From Pararhizobium sp. YC-54 (lineage in GTDB: Bacteria > Pseudomonadota > Alphaproteobacteria > Rhizobiales > Rhizobiaceae), in the NCBI RefSeq assembly GCF_025847205.1, contig NZ_JAOYTH010000008.1:186001-250000 (forward strand): a stretch of DNA of 64,000 nucleotides. Reading direction: 5' to 3'. Within the stretch, counting starts at the first letter, position 1. Each line of letters begins with the position of its first letter. Below are positions 56,411-64,000 of this stretch, one piece after another. The position numbers and the translations under genes were made by a program. The notes under the pieces were generated by a model. It saw only the letters and a program-made list of their open reading frames with translations. It ran no database searches and was not told where the DNA came from.

Positions 56411-57040
56411 TTAGTCGTCCTGCGGCTTGATGAAATCGGCAATCGGCGGAGCCTTCAGGACGAATTGGCGATCCGAGGTGATGTAGTTGTCGGCGTGCAA
56501 CCGGGCGATCGGCTGGTAATTTTCGGGATCGACATAGCGTCCCTCCGCGTCCAGGCATTCGCGCCGGACATGCATGTGAACGACCTCACCGAGAACAAGC
56601 GTTCGCCGCGGATAGTCGATGAGCCGCTCCACGCGGCATTCGAAAACGCAGGGCGATTCCGCCGCGTAGCTTGCATCGATCTGGCTGCAGGCGGCAGGCG
56701 TCAGCCCGGCCATGGAAAGCTCATCGACCTCGTTGTCGAAACCGAGGCCGCAAACGATCATCTGCTGTGAAAGCGCCATGTCCACCATGTTGATGGCAAA
56801 TTCCTGCGTGCGGCGGATATTCATCATCGTATCCTTTTCCTCACCGGTCAGGCGGGGCTGGATGCCGAGCACCACGATCGCCGGATCGTGAGAGAAAACG
56901 TTGAAGAAGCTCATCGGCGCCGCATTGTTATGGCCGGCCTTGGAGCGAGTCGTCACCAGGGCGATCGGCCGCGGCCCGATGAAATTTGTCAGCAAACGAT
57001 AGCGGCTGAGCGGCTCAAGCTCGGTAAAGTTGAATTCCAT
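56411..57040 (-). CDS. Flavin reductase domain protein (FMN-binding split barrel)
   Basis: 209 aa. It has the flavin reductase-like fold signatures GPRPIALVTTRSKAGHNNAA and FFNVFSHDPAIVVLGIQPR near residues 22-60, and ECRVERLIDYPRRTLVLGEV later. Such proteins bind FMN and supply reduced flavin to a monooxygenase, or act as oxidoreductases themselves. No monooxygenase gene is adjacent, so the partner is unknown. It is 22 bp upstream of the hydantoin racemase gene and divergent from a GntR regulator. Confidence 0.82.
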   Translation of the reverse strand: MEFNFTELEPLSRYRLLTNFIGPRPIALVTTRSKAGHNNAAPMSFFNVFSHDPAIVVLGIQPRLTGEEKDTMMNIRRTQEFAINMVDMALSQQMIVCGLGFDNEVDELSMAGLTPAACSQIDASYAAESPCVFECRVERLIDYPRRTLVLGEVVHMHVRRECLDAEGRYVDPENYQPIARLHADNYITSDRQFVLKAPPIADFIKPQDD

Positions 57041-57079
57041 GGTACATTCCCGGTTTAATAATCTACAATATCATTTCAC

Positions 57080-57091
57080 ATTGTTGACAAT
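57080..57091. promoter_or_regulatory. TTGT-N2-ACAA operator for the GntR regulator
   Basis: ATTGTTGACAAT has 5-bp inverted arms around TG, the TTGT..ACAA type typical of FadR-subfamily GntR sites. An additional ACAAT (57065-57069) and ATTGT repeat pair extends the symmetry on the left. It lies between the divergent flavin reductase and GntR genes, so the protein encoded at 57172 is the likely binder. Confidence 0.55.
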
Positions 57092-57171
57092 TCCGCAATC
57101 TAAATCCTATTGTTGCAGTTGACTTTTTCTGCCGCTTCACGCTTGTCTAACCCCAATTGGGAGTGAATTTC

Positions 57172-57849
57172 ATGGCTGAGCAAAACGGCCCTTCTACACA
57201 GCAAATTGTCGAGAAAGTCTGGCTGTCCATTGCTGAACGCCGGCTTCGTCCCGGAGTCCAGCTGAAGGAGGAGCAGATGGCTGCAATCTTCAATGTCAGC
57301 CGCGCCCGAATCCGGCAGGCGTTGACCGTTCTTGAACGCGACGGCCTTGTCACCATCATCCCCAATCGCGGCGCGTTCGTCTCCAAGCCTTCGGTCGAGG
57401 AAGCCCGCGACGTCTTCTTCGTGCGCCGCACGGTGGAGCGCTGCGTCGTCGAGCGCCTGTCCAGATCGGTTTCCAAGGCCGACCTCAAGCGCCTGCGCGA
57501 CCATGTCGCCAAGGAGCGCATTGCCAACGCCCAGGATATCACCACCGACATCATCAAGCTTTCCGGCGGCTTCCACCTGCTGCTTGCCGAAACCGTCGGC
57601 TCGGACTTCCTGTTCACGACCATGCGCGATCTGATCTCCCGGTCTTCCCTCATCACGGCCGTCTACCGCAACACCAACCGATTCAATTGCGGGCCGGACG
57701 AGCATGCCGAAATCGTCGAGGCGATCACCAATAACGATGTGGACAAGGCCACGCGCCTGATGGCCCATCATCTCGAGCATGTGGAATCCGAACTCGACCT
57801 CAGCGAGATCCGCGACCTTTCCCACGACCTGCGCTCTGCCCTCGCCTGA
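57172..57849 (+). CDS. GntR-family (FadR/FCD subfamily) transcriptional regulator
   Basis: 225 aa from ATG 57172 (GGGAG at 57160-57164). Winged-helix part: KVWLSIAERRLRPGVQLKEE and MAAIFNVSRARIRQALTVLE, then RDGLVTIIPNRGAFV. The FCD domain follows with FHLLLAETVGSDF and DEHAEIVEAI. It is divergent from the flavin reductase/racemase pair and upstream of the amidohydrolase-transport operon, so it may control both. The inducer is probably a pyrimidine, hydantoin or purine degradation intermediate. Confidence 0.88.
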   Translation: MAEQNGPSTQQIVEKVWLSIAERRLRPGVQLKEEQMAAIFNVSRARIRQALTVLERDGLVTIIPNRGAFVSKPSVEEARDVFFVRRTVERCVVERLSRSVSKADLKRLRDHVAKERIANAQDITTDIIKLSGGFHLLLAETVGSDFLFTTMRDLISRSSLITAVYRNTNRFNCGPDEHAEIVEAITNNDVDKATRLMAHHLEHVESELDLSEIRDLSHDLRSALA

Positions 57850-57867
57850 CACAGAGCGTCACGCACG

Positions 57868-57913
57868 GCTGCATAGTTCCTTAAATCGGAATCGATTTAA
57901 GGAACTATGCAGC
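57868..57913. repeat. Palindromic intergenic repeat, copy B (21-bp perfect arms)
   Basis: Arms of 21 bp (57868-57888 and 57893-57913) are perfectly inverted around a GAAT loop. A second hairpin follows at 57940-57959 (GCGCGTCA with TGACGCGC around TGAA). The composite of both hairpins resembles dispersed palindromic elements found in Rhizobium and Agrobacterium genomes. It separates the convergent gntR and oppF genes and could also act as a terminator. Confidence 0.7.
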
Positions 57914-57925
57914 GAATTTAAAGTG

Positions 57926-58942
57926 TTACAGCGACCTTTGCGCGTCATGAATGACGCGCGGCGCTATAGCCGCTTCTTCCACCACAAGATGGCAGGCGAC
58001 GCGCGTCCCGTTTGAAAGGGTGCGCACGGCTGGCACTTCCGCCGAACACCGCGCCGTTGCAATCGGGCAGCGCGGATGGAAGGTGCAGCCGGACGGCGGC
58101 TTAAGCGGGCTCGGCACTTCGCCGCTGGCCGGTTCCCTGTTGCGCTGCGGGTGGGCGATATTGGGAATGGTCTGCAGGAGAAGCTGCGTATAGGGGTGAC
58201 GCGGGTGGGCAAAAAGCTCCTCGGTATCGCCCTCCTCCACGATGCGCCCGAGATACATCACGGCGATGCGATCGGACATGTGACGCACCACGCTCATGTC
58301 GTGGCTGATGAAGAGATAGGTCAGGCCCAGTTCGTCCTGCAACCTGCGCATGAGGTTCAGAACCTGCGCCTGCACCGACACGTCGAGCGCCGAGGTCGGC
58401 TCGTCGCAGACGAGGAATTCCGGCTCGCTCGCCAGAGCGCGGGCAATGGAGATACGCTGGCGCTGGCCGCCGGAAAACTCGTGCGGAAATTTTTCGCCGT
58501 CCGAGGCGGAAAGCCCGACGGTGAGCAAAAGCTCCTCGACGCGTTCCATGACCTCGGCCTGCGTCTCGCGCAGCTTCAGTTCGCGCAACGGTTCGGCGAT
58601 GATGTTCTTCACCCGCCAGCGCGGATTGAGCGAGGCATAGGGATCCTGAAAGATCATCTGGGCGGAAAGCGGCGCGCCCGAGCGGCCCGGCGCAAAACGA
58701 ACCTCGCCTGCACTCGGCCTGTGCAGGCCGGTAATGAGCCGCGCGACTGTGGACTTGCCGCATCCGCTTTCGCCGACGATGCTGAGGCAGCCGCCGGCCG
58801 GTACCGTAAAGTCGATATCGTTCACCGCCTGCACGAACTGGCGGGGCTTGCGCTCGATGACGCGATTGAGCCAGGGCGCCGAGACGTCGAAGGTCTTGAC
58901 CAGGCCGTTAACGGTCAGGGCCGGCGTTTTCTGAGCGGTCAT
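57926..58942 (-). CDS. Oligopeptide/dipeptide-type ABC transporter ATP-binding protein (OppF-like)
   Basis: 338 aa. It has Walker A GESGCGKSTVARLITGL near residue 55, signature FSGGQRQRISIARALA near residue 155, Walker B FLVCDEPTSALD, and the C-terminal oligo_HPY region with PRHPYTQLLLQTIPN and CTFHPRCPIAT. The last residues (VIHDAQRSL) are encoded inside the repeat element at 57940-57959. It overlaps oppD by 4 bp and is the last gene of the transport/amidohydrolase operon. The solute is probably a heterocycle or its derivative rather than a peptide. Confidence 0.9.
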   Translation of the reverse strand: MTAQKTPALTVNGLVKTFDVSAPWLNRVIERKPRQFVQAVNDIDFTVPAGGCLSIVGESGCGKSTVARLITGLHRPSAGEVRFAPGRSGAPLSAQMIFQDPYASLNPRWRVKNIIAEPLRELKLRETQAEVMERVEELLLTVGLSASDGEKFPHEFSGGQRQRISIARALASEPEFLVCDEPTSALDVSVQAQVLNLMRRLQDELGLTYLFISHDMSVVRHMSDRIAVMYLGRIVEEGDTEELFAHPRHPYTQLLLQTIPNIAHPQRNREPASGEVPSPLKPPSGCTFHPRCPIATARCSAEVPAVRTLSNGTRVACHLVVEEAAIAPRVIHDAQRSL

Positions 58943-59922
58943 GCTGTTCCTCCCGCATTGAGCCAGCAGGCATTGGCGCCCTCGCCGGCAGCTATCAGTT
59001 CAGGCCTTTCGCGCAGACAGCGTGGGCCGGCAGACACGCAGCGCGGATTGAAGGCGCAACCCGTCGGAATGGCATCGAGGCGCGGCATCGAGCCGTCGAT
59101 CTGGTTAAGCCTCTCCACCCGCGCCCCAAGCGACGGGATCGAGGCCATCAACCCTTGCGTATAGGGATGGCGCGGCGCATGCAGCACCTGTTCGACCGGG
59201 CCGATCTCGATGAGCCGGCCGGCATAAAGCACGGCGACGCGGTCGGCGGCTTCCGCAATCACGCCCATGTCATGGGTCACCAGCATGACGGCTGTCTGCT
59301 TCTCCTTGCAGAGCCGGCGCAGCAGCGAGATGATCTGCGCCTGGATCGAGACGTCGAGCGCCGTGGTCGGCTCGTCCGCGACGATGAGCTTGGGGGATGC
59401 CGCGAGTGCGAGCGCGATTACCACGCGCTGGCGCATGCCGCCCGAAAACTGGTGCGGGTAATGATTGACCCGCTCCTGCGGCGAAGGAATACCGACATCG
59501 CGCAGCAACTGCACGGCGCGCGCCCGCGCTTCGGCCTTGCCGAGCGACAGATGCTGACGGATCGTCTCCGTCAACTGCGCACCCACGGTGAACAACGGAT
59601 TGAGCGAGGTCAGCGGATCCTGGAAGATCGCCCCGATCTCCCGGCCGCGGATCTGCTCCATCGCCCGATCGTCGAGCGTATCGATACGGCGCTTGCCGAG
59701 CCAGATTTCGCCAGCGGCGACATGGCCGGGCCGCTCGAGCAGACCCTGGATCGCCAGGCCCGTCATCGATTTGCCGGCTCCGGACTCGCCGACGACACCG
59801 AGGATTTCGCCGGCGCGAATGGAAAGGCTGATATCTGACAGCGCCGTGACCGTGCCGTGGCGGCCTGGAAACTCGACCTTGAGATTACGGACATCAAGGA
59901 CCGTTTGTTCTGCTTCACCCAT
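58939..59922 (-). CDS. Oligopeptide/dipeptide-type ABC transporter ATP-binding protein (OppD-like)
   Basis: 327 aa from ATG 59922 (GAGGTGG 8 nt upstream), overlapping the amidohydrolase by 8 bp; a TTG at 59937 is a weaker start. Walker [19 protein letters not shown], signature [16 protein letters not shown], Walker [14 protein letters not shown]-terminal [14 protein letters not shown]. With OppF it drives the permease pair encoded upstream. Organisation permease-enzymes-ATPases in one operon ties transport to catabolism. Confidence 0.9.
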   Translation of the reverse strand: MGEAEQTVLDVRNLKVEFPGRHGTVTALSDISLSIRAGEILGVVGESGAGKSMTGLAIQGLLERPGHVAAGEIWLGKRRIDTLDDRAMEQIRGREIGAIFQDPLTSLNPLFTVGAQLTETIRQHLSLGKAEARARAVQLLRDVGIPSPQERVNHYPHQFSGGMRQRVVIALALAASPKLIVADEPTTALDVSIQAQIISLLRRLCKEKQTAVMLVTHDMGVIAEAADRVAVLYAGRLIEIGPVEQVLHAPRHPYTQGLMASIPSLGARVERLNQIDGSMPRLDAIPTGCAFNPRCVSAGPRCLRERPELIAAGEGANACWLNAGGTA

Positions 59923-61411
59923 TTGCGTCCACCTCAATCGGATAGCTCGGCGGGAAGATTTCCGAAACCGGGGGATTGGCCCAGCTTCGCTCGGGATATT
60001 TGGCGATCAGCCTGTCATACTGGGCTTGCGCCTGCACACGCGCCTTGTCCATGTCGATGCCCGCCACCTTGCGCGAGAGCATGGAGACGCGGCCATCGAC
60101 GAAGACGGCGCGGGTGACCTTTCCGGACCCGCCGGTGACGAGCGTCGTGATCGGATCGATCGACGGCGCCATGACCGTGTCGTCGAGATCGAAGACGGCG
60201 ATGTCGGCGCGGGCACCGGGCGACAGATGGCCGATATCCGAACGGCCGAGCGCCCGGGCACCGCCAAGCGTCGCGGCGTCATAGAGATCGACTGAGCGCA
60301 CCTGATCGGACGCGCGATCGTTGATGCGGCAGGTGATGAGCCCGACGAGCAGATTCATCAGCATGTCTGCCGGCGTCGTGTCCGTGCCCATTGCGATGTT
60401 GATGCCGCGCTTGCGGCAGGAAGAGAACGAGTTCAACGTACTGCCGCCGCGGGCGGAAACCAGCGGACAATGCACGATGGAAACGCCGTTTGCCGCATAG
60501 AGCACCAGGTCTTCTTCGGTCGCGTTGGTCGCATGCGGCGCGATCAGCCGGTCGCTGAGCAGACCGGCCTTGGCCAGCCAGACCGGCGCGGTCGAGCCGT
60601 GCAGGGCGCGAACCGTATCGACTTCCATGGCGCCCTGCGCCATATGCAGGCGGAACTTGCAATCGAGATCGCGGGCGGCGGCGTCCGTGCGCTGCAGCAG
60701 CGCCAGCGTCGACGTCTCGACCCGGTCGGGCGCCAGCATGCCGCGCACGAGATCGCCATGGCGGCCGTTCTGCCGCCCGATATAGGCGATAGCGTCGCTA
60801 AGCCCCTTAAAACCGCGCTCCTCGTCGAAGACCGGGACCATCCGTCCGGGCTCTTCCAGCACCATGCCGCCGGCGCGATAGGCCGGGCTCAGATAAACGC
60901 GCAAACCGAGCTCACCGGCAGCATCGGCTGCCGCGTCGAATTCAGCCACTGTTTCCCCCCACTCGCGATAGAACAGCGAAGCGATGGGGGCTGCGGTGGT
61001 GATGCCGTTCAGGAGAAGCTGGCCGAAGGCAAAGCGCTTCTGGAAAGCCAGCTCTTCCTGGCTGTACATCTCATAGGGACCCGCCTCGACATAGGAGCGC
61101 GGCCAGACACGGCCCTTGGCCCAGCCGGGATGATTGTCGATACCGAGAATGGTGGTGTCGAGGTCGGAAAGCGCGTCGAGATCGATCAGGCCGGGACTGA
61201 TCAGGGCATTGCCGAAATCGATGCGGCGGGCAACTTCGCCGGGAAAGCGGTGACCGACAAACAGGATCTCGCCGTTTTCGAAGACCACCTCGCCGTTGCG
61301 CAGAAGGCGATGGCTGCCATCCTTGTGGCCGACAACCCAGCTTGCGGTGACGAGCGTGCGGCCTTCAGGACGGCGACCGAGCGCCAGCGATGTCAGGGCT
61401 TCGCTCATCAT
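59915..61411 (-). CDS. ATZ/TRZ-type amidohydrolase lacking the canonical HxH metal motif
   Basis: 498 aa. The composite fold (small beta domain then TIM barrel) is that of the amidohydrolase superfamily. After beta-strand 1 one expects PGLINAHTH, but the sequence reads PGLIDLDALSDLD, so HxH is replaced by D-A-L at residues 79-81. Later positions are kept: RLHMAQG, PHATNATEEDL and the aspartate in MGTDTTPADM. It may use other ligands, a single metal, or be catalytically altered. It overlaps its neighbours (ATGA at the 5' end), so expression is coupled with the cytosine-deaminase-like gene. Confidence 0.78.
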   Translation of the reverse strand: MMSEALTSLALGRRPEGRTLVTASWVVGHKDGSHRLLRNGEVVFENGEILFVGHRFPGEVARRIDFGNALISPGLIDLDALSDLDTTILGIDNHPGWAKGRVWPRSYVEAGPYEMYSQEELAFQKRFAFGQLLLNGITTAAPIASLFYREWGETVAEFDAAADAAGELGLRVYLSPAYRAGGMVLEEPGRMVPVFDEERGFKGLSDAIAYIGRQNGRHGDLVRGMLAPDRVETSTLALLQRTDAAARDLDCKFRLHMAQGAMEVDTVRALHGSTAPVWLAKAGLLSDRLIAPHATNATEEDLVLYAANGVSIVHCPLVSARGGSTLNSFSSCRKRGINIAMGTDTTPADMLMNLLVGLITCRINDRASDQVRSVDLYDAATLGGARALGRSDIGHLSPGARADIAVFDLDDTVMAPSIDPITTLVTGGSGKVTRAVFVDGRVSMLSRKVAGIDMDKARVQAQAQYDRLIAKYPERSWANPPVSEIFPPSYPIEVDANG

Positions 61412-62601
61412 GGCATCTCCACCACGGCCTTGCCCTGGCGGGCAGTAACCCGGCCGCCCTTGACGACCAGCGGCCGCGGCGCGATATCGACGACGGCATG
61501 GGCCAGCGTCTCGCCGGTCAGCAGCGTGAAATCGGCATTGCAGCCGGTATTCAGGCCATAGTTTTCAAGCCGCATGACATCGGCGCCGCCTTGGGAAACA
61601 ACGTGAAGCACATGGGCAAGCTCGATATCCGAGCGCAGCCCGTTTTTCATGCCGATGACCTTGGCACGGTCCAGCATGTCCGGCTGGCCCCAGGGCCCCC
61701 AGGTATCGCGGATGCCGTCGCAGCCGCCACCGACGCGGACACCGGCTTCCTTCAGCCGCATGATCGACGGCACATTGGCCGAGGGCGCGCCCGTCGTCAG
61801 AATCGCAACATCAAGGTGGGAAATCTGCTCGATCAGCTTGCCGACCCTGACATAGTCGTTCATGCCGAGCGCGAAGGCGTGGCTGATCGCCACCTTGCCT
61901 TCCATGCCGTTGGCGCGGATGCGCTCGAAAATCAGCTCCATCGTGAAGGCACCGAGATCGCCCGCCTCATGCAGATGGATATCGATCGGAACGCCGTGCT
62001 TGACCGCAAGTGCAAAGAGAATATCGAGCTGGCCCTTGGGATCGCGGTCGATGCCGCAAGGATCGATGCCGCCCAGAACCTCGCAGCCCTGGCGTAGCGC
62101 TTCGTCGAGAAGCTCTACCGTGCCGGGCATGACCATCACGCCGGATTGGGGGAAAGCGACGATCTCGATATCGATGATGCCTTTCAGCTTCTCGCGCGTC
62201 TCCCAGACACCCTCGACCAGCGAAAGCCCATGGGTCGGGTCGATATCGACATGGCTGCGGATATGGGTGCCGCCATTGGCGGCGAGCCCGATTGCATGCC
62301 GCATCGACTGACGTTGCGCGTCGATGCCAATCTCAAGGCGGTTTTCGCGTTCAAAATCGATCCGCTCGCGCAGGATCGCCGCGCGGTTGTTGACATGCCA
62401 GAGCATGCCCCAGGTCGTCTTGTCGAGATGGGTGTGGGCGTCGATCAGGCCGGGCGCAACGATCGCGCCGCCGCCGTCCTCGACGGCCATGCCGGGCTCG
62501 GCCTCGAATGTCCCGAAACCGGCAATCTTCCCGCCCTTGATAAGGATGTCGCAGCGTTCGCCGGCCATCGGCCTGACGTTGCGGAGCAAAAGATCGTGCA
62601 T
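61408..62601 (-). CDS. Cytosine deaminase-like amidohydrolase (CodA family)
   Basis: 397 aa. Metal/catalytic residues align with E. coli CodA: H56 and H58 in DAHTHLDK, H209 and E212 in DIHLHEAGD, H241 in SHAFALG, and the aspartate near 295 in GGCDGIRDTWGPWG. These are the positions for binding and deaminating a pyrimidine-like ring. Substrate could be cytosine, isocytosine, creatinine or a related heterocycle. Unlike its neighbour, all catalytic positions are intact. It is preceded by the permease gene by 4 bp. Confidence 0.82.
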   Translation of the reverse strand: MHDLLLRNVRPMAGERCDILIKGGKIAGFGTFEAEPGMAVEDGGGAIVAPGLIDAHTHLDKTTWGMLWHVNNRAAILRERIDFERENRLEIGIDAQRQSMRHAIGLAANGGTHIRSHVDIDPTHGLSLVEGVWETREKLKGIIDIEIVAFPQSGVMVMPGTVELLDEALRQGCEVLGGIDPCGIDRDPKGQLDILFALAVKHGVPIDIHLHEAGDLGAFTMELIFERIRANGMEGKVAISHAFALGMNDYVRVGKLIEQISHLDVAILTTGAPSANVPSIMRLKEAGVRVGGGCDGIRDTWGPWGQPDMLDRAKVIGMKNGLRSDIELAHVLHVVSQGGADVMRLENYGLNTGCNADFTLLTGETLAHAVVDIAPRPLVVKGGRVTARQGKAVVEMP

Positions 62602-62605
62602 GAAC

Positions 62606-63556
62606 TTACCTCAGTTTCGGATTAAGCGCATCGCGCAGCCAGTCGCCGAGCATATTGACGGTTACGACCAGCAGGCAGAGTTGAAGGACGGGGAACAGGA
62701 CGATCCACCACGAACCGGAAAACAGGAACTGGTTGCCGATGCGGATCAAGGTTCCGAGCGATGGCTGGCTCGGCGGCATGCCGATGCCGAGGAACGATAG
62801 CGTTGCCTCCGTCAGGATCGCCATGCCGAAGTTGAGCGTGGCGGCGACCATGATCGGCGTCAGCGTGTTGGGCAGGATGTGATTGGCCATGATGCGCCGC
62901 GACGGCACGCCGATGAGCTTGGCCGCCTGCACATAGTCCTTGCCGCTTTCGACGATCGCCTGGGCGCGCACCGTTCGGGCATATTGCACCCAGGCCGAAA
63001 GCGCGATGGCGAGAACGAGCACCGCGGACGCCCCGACCTCGCGCAAGCTTTCCGGCAGCATCTGGCGCACGACTGTCGATACCAGGATGGCAACGAGGAT
63101 CGTCGGGATGGACAGCGTGATATCGCCGATACGCATCAGGAGATTGTCGATGAAGCCGCCGAAATAGCCGGCGACCAGACCGGCGGTCATGCCGATCACC
63201 AGAGACAGTGCCACCGAGGCTATGCCGATGACGATGGAGATGCGCGTGCCATAGAGAATGGCCGAGAGCATGTCGCGCCCTTGCGTATCCGTGCCGAGAA
63301 GGTAGGGCCATTCGCCGCCCTCCTGCCAGAACGGCGGCAGCTCGGCCTTCCACATATCGAGCGAGGCGCCATCATAGGGGTTCTGCGGCGCGATCAGCGG
63401 CGCAAAGATCGCCGTCAGGATCAGGATCGCCAAAAGCAGGGCACTGATCTTTGCGGATTTGCTCTGGGTGAAGGACCACCAGATGTCGCTTTTGCGGATG
63501 CGCTTGAAGAGCGAGGGACGGGCGGCCTTGGCCGTTTGCGAAAGTTCCGTGGTCAT
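62606..63556 (-). CDS. Dipeptide/nickel-type ABC transporter permease (DppC-like)
   Basis: 316 aa. N-terminal OppC_N-type segment (RIRKSDIWWSFTQSKSAKIS), six membrane helices and the binding-protein-dependent transport signature YVQAAKLIGVPSRRIMANHI near residue 205. It forms the channel with the DppB-like protein encoded 18 bp upstream. Family includes transporters for peptides, nickel and heterocycles. Second gene of the operon as seen in the window. Confidence 0.92.
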   Translation of the reverse strand: MTTELSQTAKAARPSLFKRIRKSDIWWSFTQSKSAKISALLLAILILTAIFAPLIAPQNPYDGASLDMWKAELPPFWQEGGEWPYLLGTDTQGRDMLSAILYGTRISIVIGIASVALSLVIGMTAGLVAGYFGGFIDNLLMRIGDITLSIPTILVAILVSTVVRQMLPESLREVGASAVLVLAIALSAWVQYARTVRAQAIVESGKDYVQAAKLIGVPSRRIMANHILPNTLTPIMVAATLNFGMAILTEATLSFLGIGMPPSQPSLGTLIRIGNQFLFSGSWWIVLFPVLQLCLLVVTVNMLGDWLRDALNPKLR

Positions 63557-63574
63557 CGAACCGGCTCCCGTTTC

Positions 63575-64000
63575 TTAGCGTGCAGTGCGCAAGCGCGGAT
63601 CGATCACCGCATAGGCGATGTCCACAAGCGTGTTGAGGACAACAAAGATGAAGGAAATGATGCAGAGATAGGCGGCCATGACCGGGATATCGAGGAAGGT
63701 CACGGCCTGGATAAACAGCATACCCATGCCTGGCCACTGGAACACGGTCTCCGTGATCAGCGCAAACGCGATCAGCGAGCCGACATTCATCGCCGTCATG
63801 GTGACGACAGGCATCAGACAGTTGCGCAGCGCATGGCGGAAATAGATGCGCCAGCGCGGAATGCCGCGGGCCCGCGCAAATTTCACGAAGTCGGAGCGCA
63901 GCACTTCCAGCATTTCCGCCCGCACCAGCCGCATCACGAGGGTGATCTGGTAGAGCGACAGCGCGATCGAGGGCAAGATCAGCGCCGCACGGCCGGAGGG
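63575..64000 (-). CDS. Dipeptide/nickel-type ABC transporter permease (DppB-like), N-terminus outside the window
   Basis: The frame is open from the right edge (codons read PSGRAALILPSIALSLYQ) to a stop at 63575, giving the last 141 residues. It carries the permease signature EVLRSDFVKFARARGIPRWR and the C-terminal helices FQWPGMGMLFIQAVTFLDIP, ending DPRLRTAR. This is the C-terminal half of a DppB/OppB permease. The binding protein gene is expected further right. Confidence 0.9.
   Translation of the reverse strand, partial: PSGRAALILPSIALSLYQITLVMRLVRAEMLEVLRSDFVKFARARGIPRWRIYFRHALRNCLMPVVTMTAMNVGSLIAFALITETVFQWPGMGMLFIQAVTFLDIPVMAAYLCIISFIFVVLNTLVDIAYAVIDPRLRTAR

Overview
The window looks like part of a repABC-type secondary replicon (megaplasmid or chromid) of a Rhizobiaceae bacterium, of the Rhizobium/Agrobacterium/Sinorhizobium kind. 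Three things point there: repA and repB plus the first 41 codons of repC on the minus strand at the left edge, a high-GC coding style, and an accessory content of ABC/TTT transporters, small catabolic operons and an exopolysaccharide cluster. No rRNA, tRNA or CRISPR array was seen.

Layout. 1-2.8 kb: replication and partition module (repC start, antisense ctRNA, repB, two 16-bp palindromes, repA, and a 41-bp palindrome at the repA start). 3.3-7.9 kb: complete branched-chain amino acid/amide-type ABC transporter (livKHMGF order). 8.1-11.5 kb: an orphan small protein, an FAD-dependent oxidoreductase and an SsuD-type monooxygenase. 11.7-19.3 kb: alpha-2-macroglobulin with an intact thioester, overlapping pbpC. 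19.4-27.2 kb: a minus-strand operon pdxA - tctCBA - sugar isomerase/epimerase - dihydroxyacetone-kinase-like gene with a divergent GntR regulator and twin palindromic operators; it probably imports and degrades a C4 sugar acid. 27.2-39.4 kb: a divergent AraC regulator and a ten-gene plus-strand operon for Ile/Val/Leu catabolism (SDR, thiolase, acyl-CoA dehydrogenase, all branched-chain 2-oxoacid dehydrogenase subunits, HIB-CoA hydrolase, HIB dehydrogenase, enoyl-CoA hydratase) ending in a strong hairpin.

39.4-43.8 kb: an MBL-fold hydrolase, then a cobalamin riboswitch with an unusually long leader ahead of a BtuFCD-like ABC transporter. 43.8-44.6 kb: an inverted-repeat element and a hybrid transposase remnant. 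44.6-55.2 kb: polysaccharide region. Its core operon UDP-glucuronate decarboxylase - UDP-xylose/UDP-glucose 4-epimerase - membrane GT2 - UDP-glucose dehydrogenase - DUF995-like protein - GH26-like hydrolase encodes the route UDP-Glc to UDP-GlcA to UDP-Xyl to UDP-Ara plus polymerisation. It resembles the c-di-GMP-controlled arabinose-polysaccharide locus known from Sinorhizobium. A second GH26-like paralogue, a small lipoprotein and a GT39-like transferase lie upstream.

55.7-64 kb: a probable N-heterocycle salvage island: hydantoin racemase and flavin reductase divergent from a GntR regulator, then a minus-strand operon (dipeptide/nickel-type permeases, cytosine-deaminase-like and ATZ/TRZ-like amidohydrolases, OppD, OppF) that runs off the right edge. 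The most interesting points are the kinase swap in the pdxA cluster, the leader between the B12 riboswitch and its genes, the UDP-arabinose polysaccharide cluster with paired GH26-like proteins, the amidohydrolase lacking its HxH motif, and a palindromic repeat forming the end of oppF.
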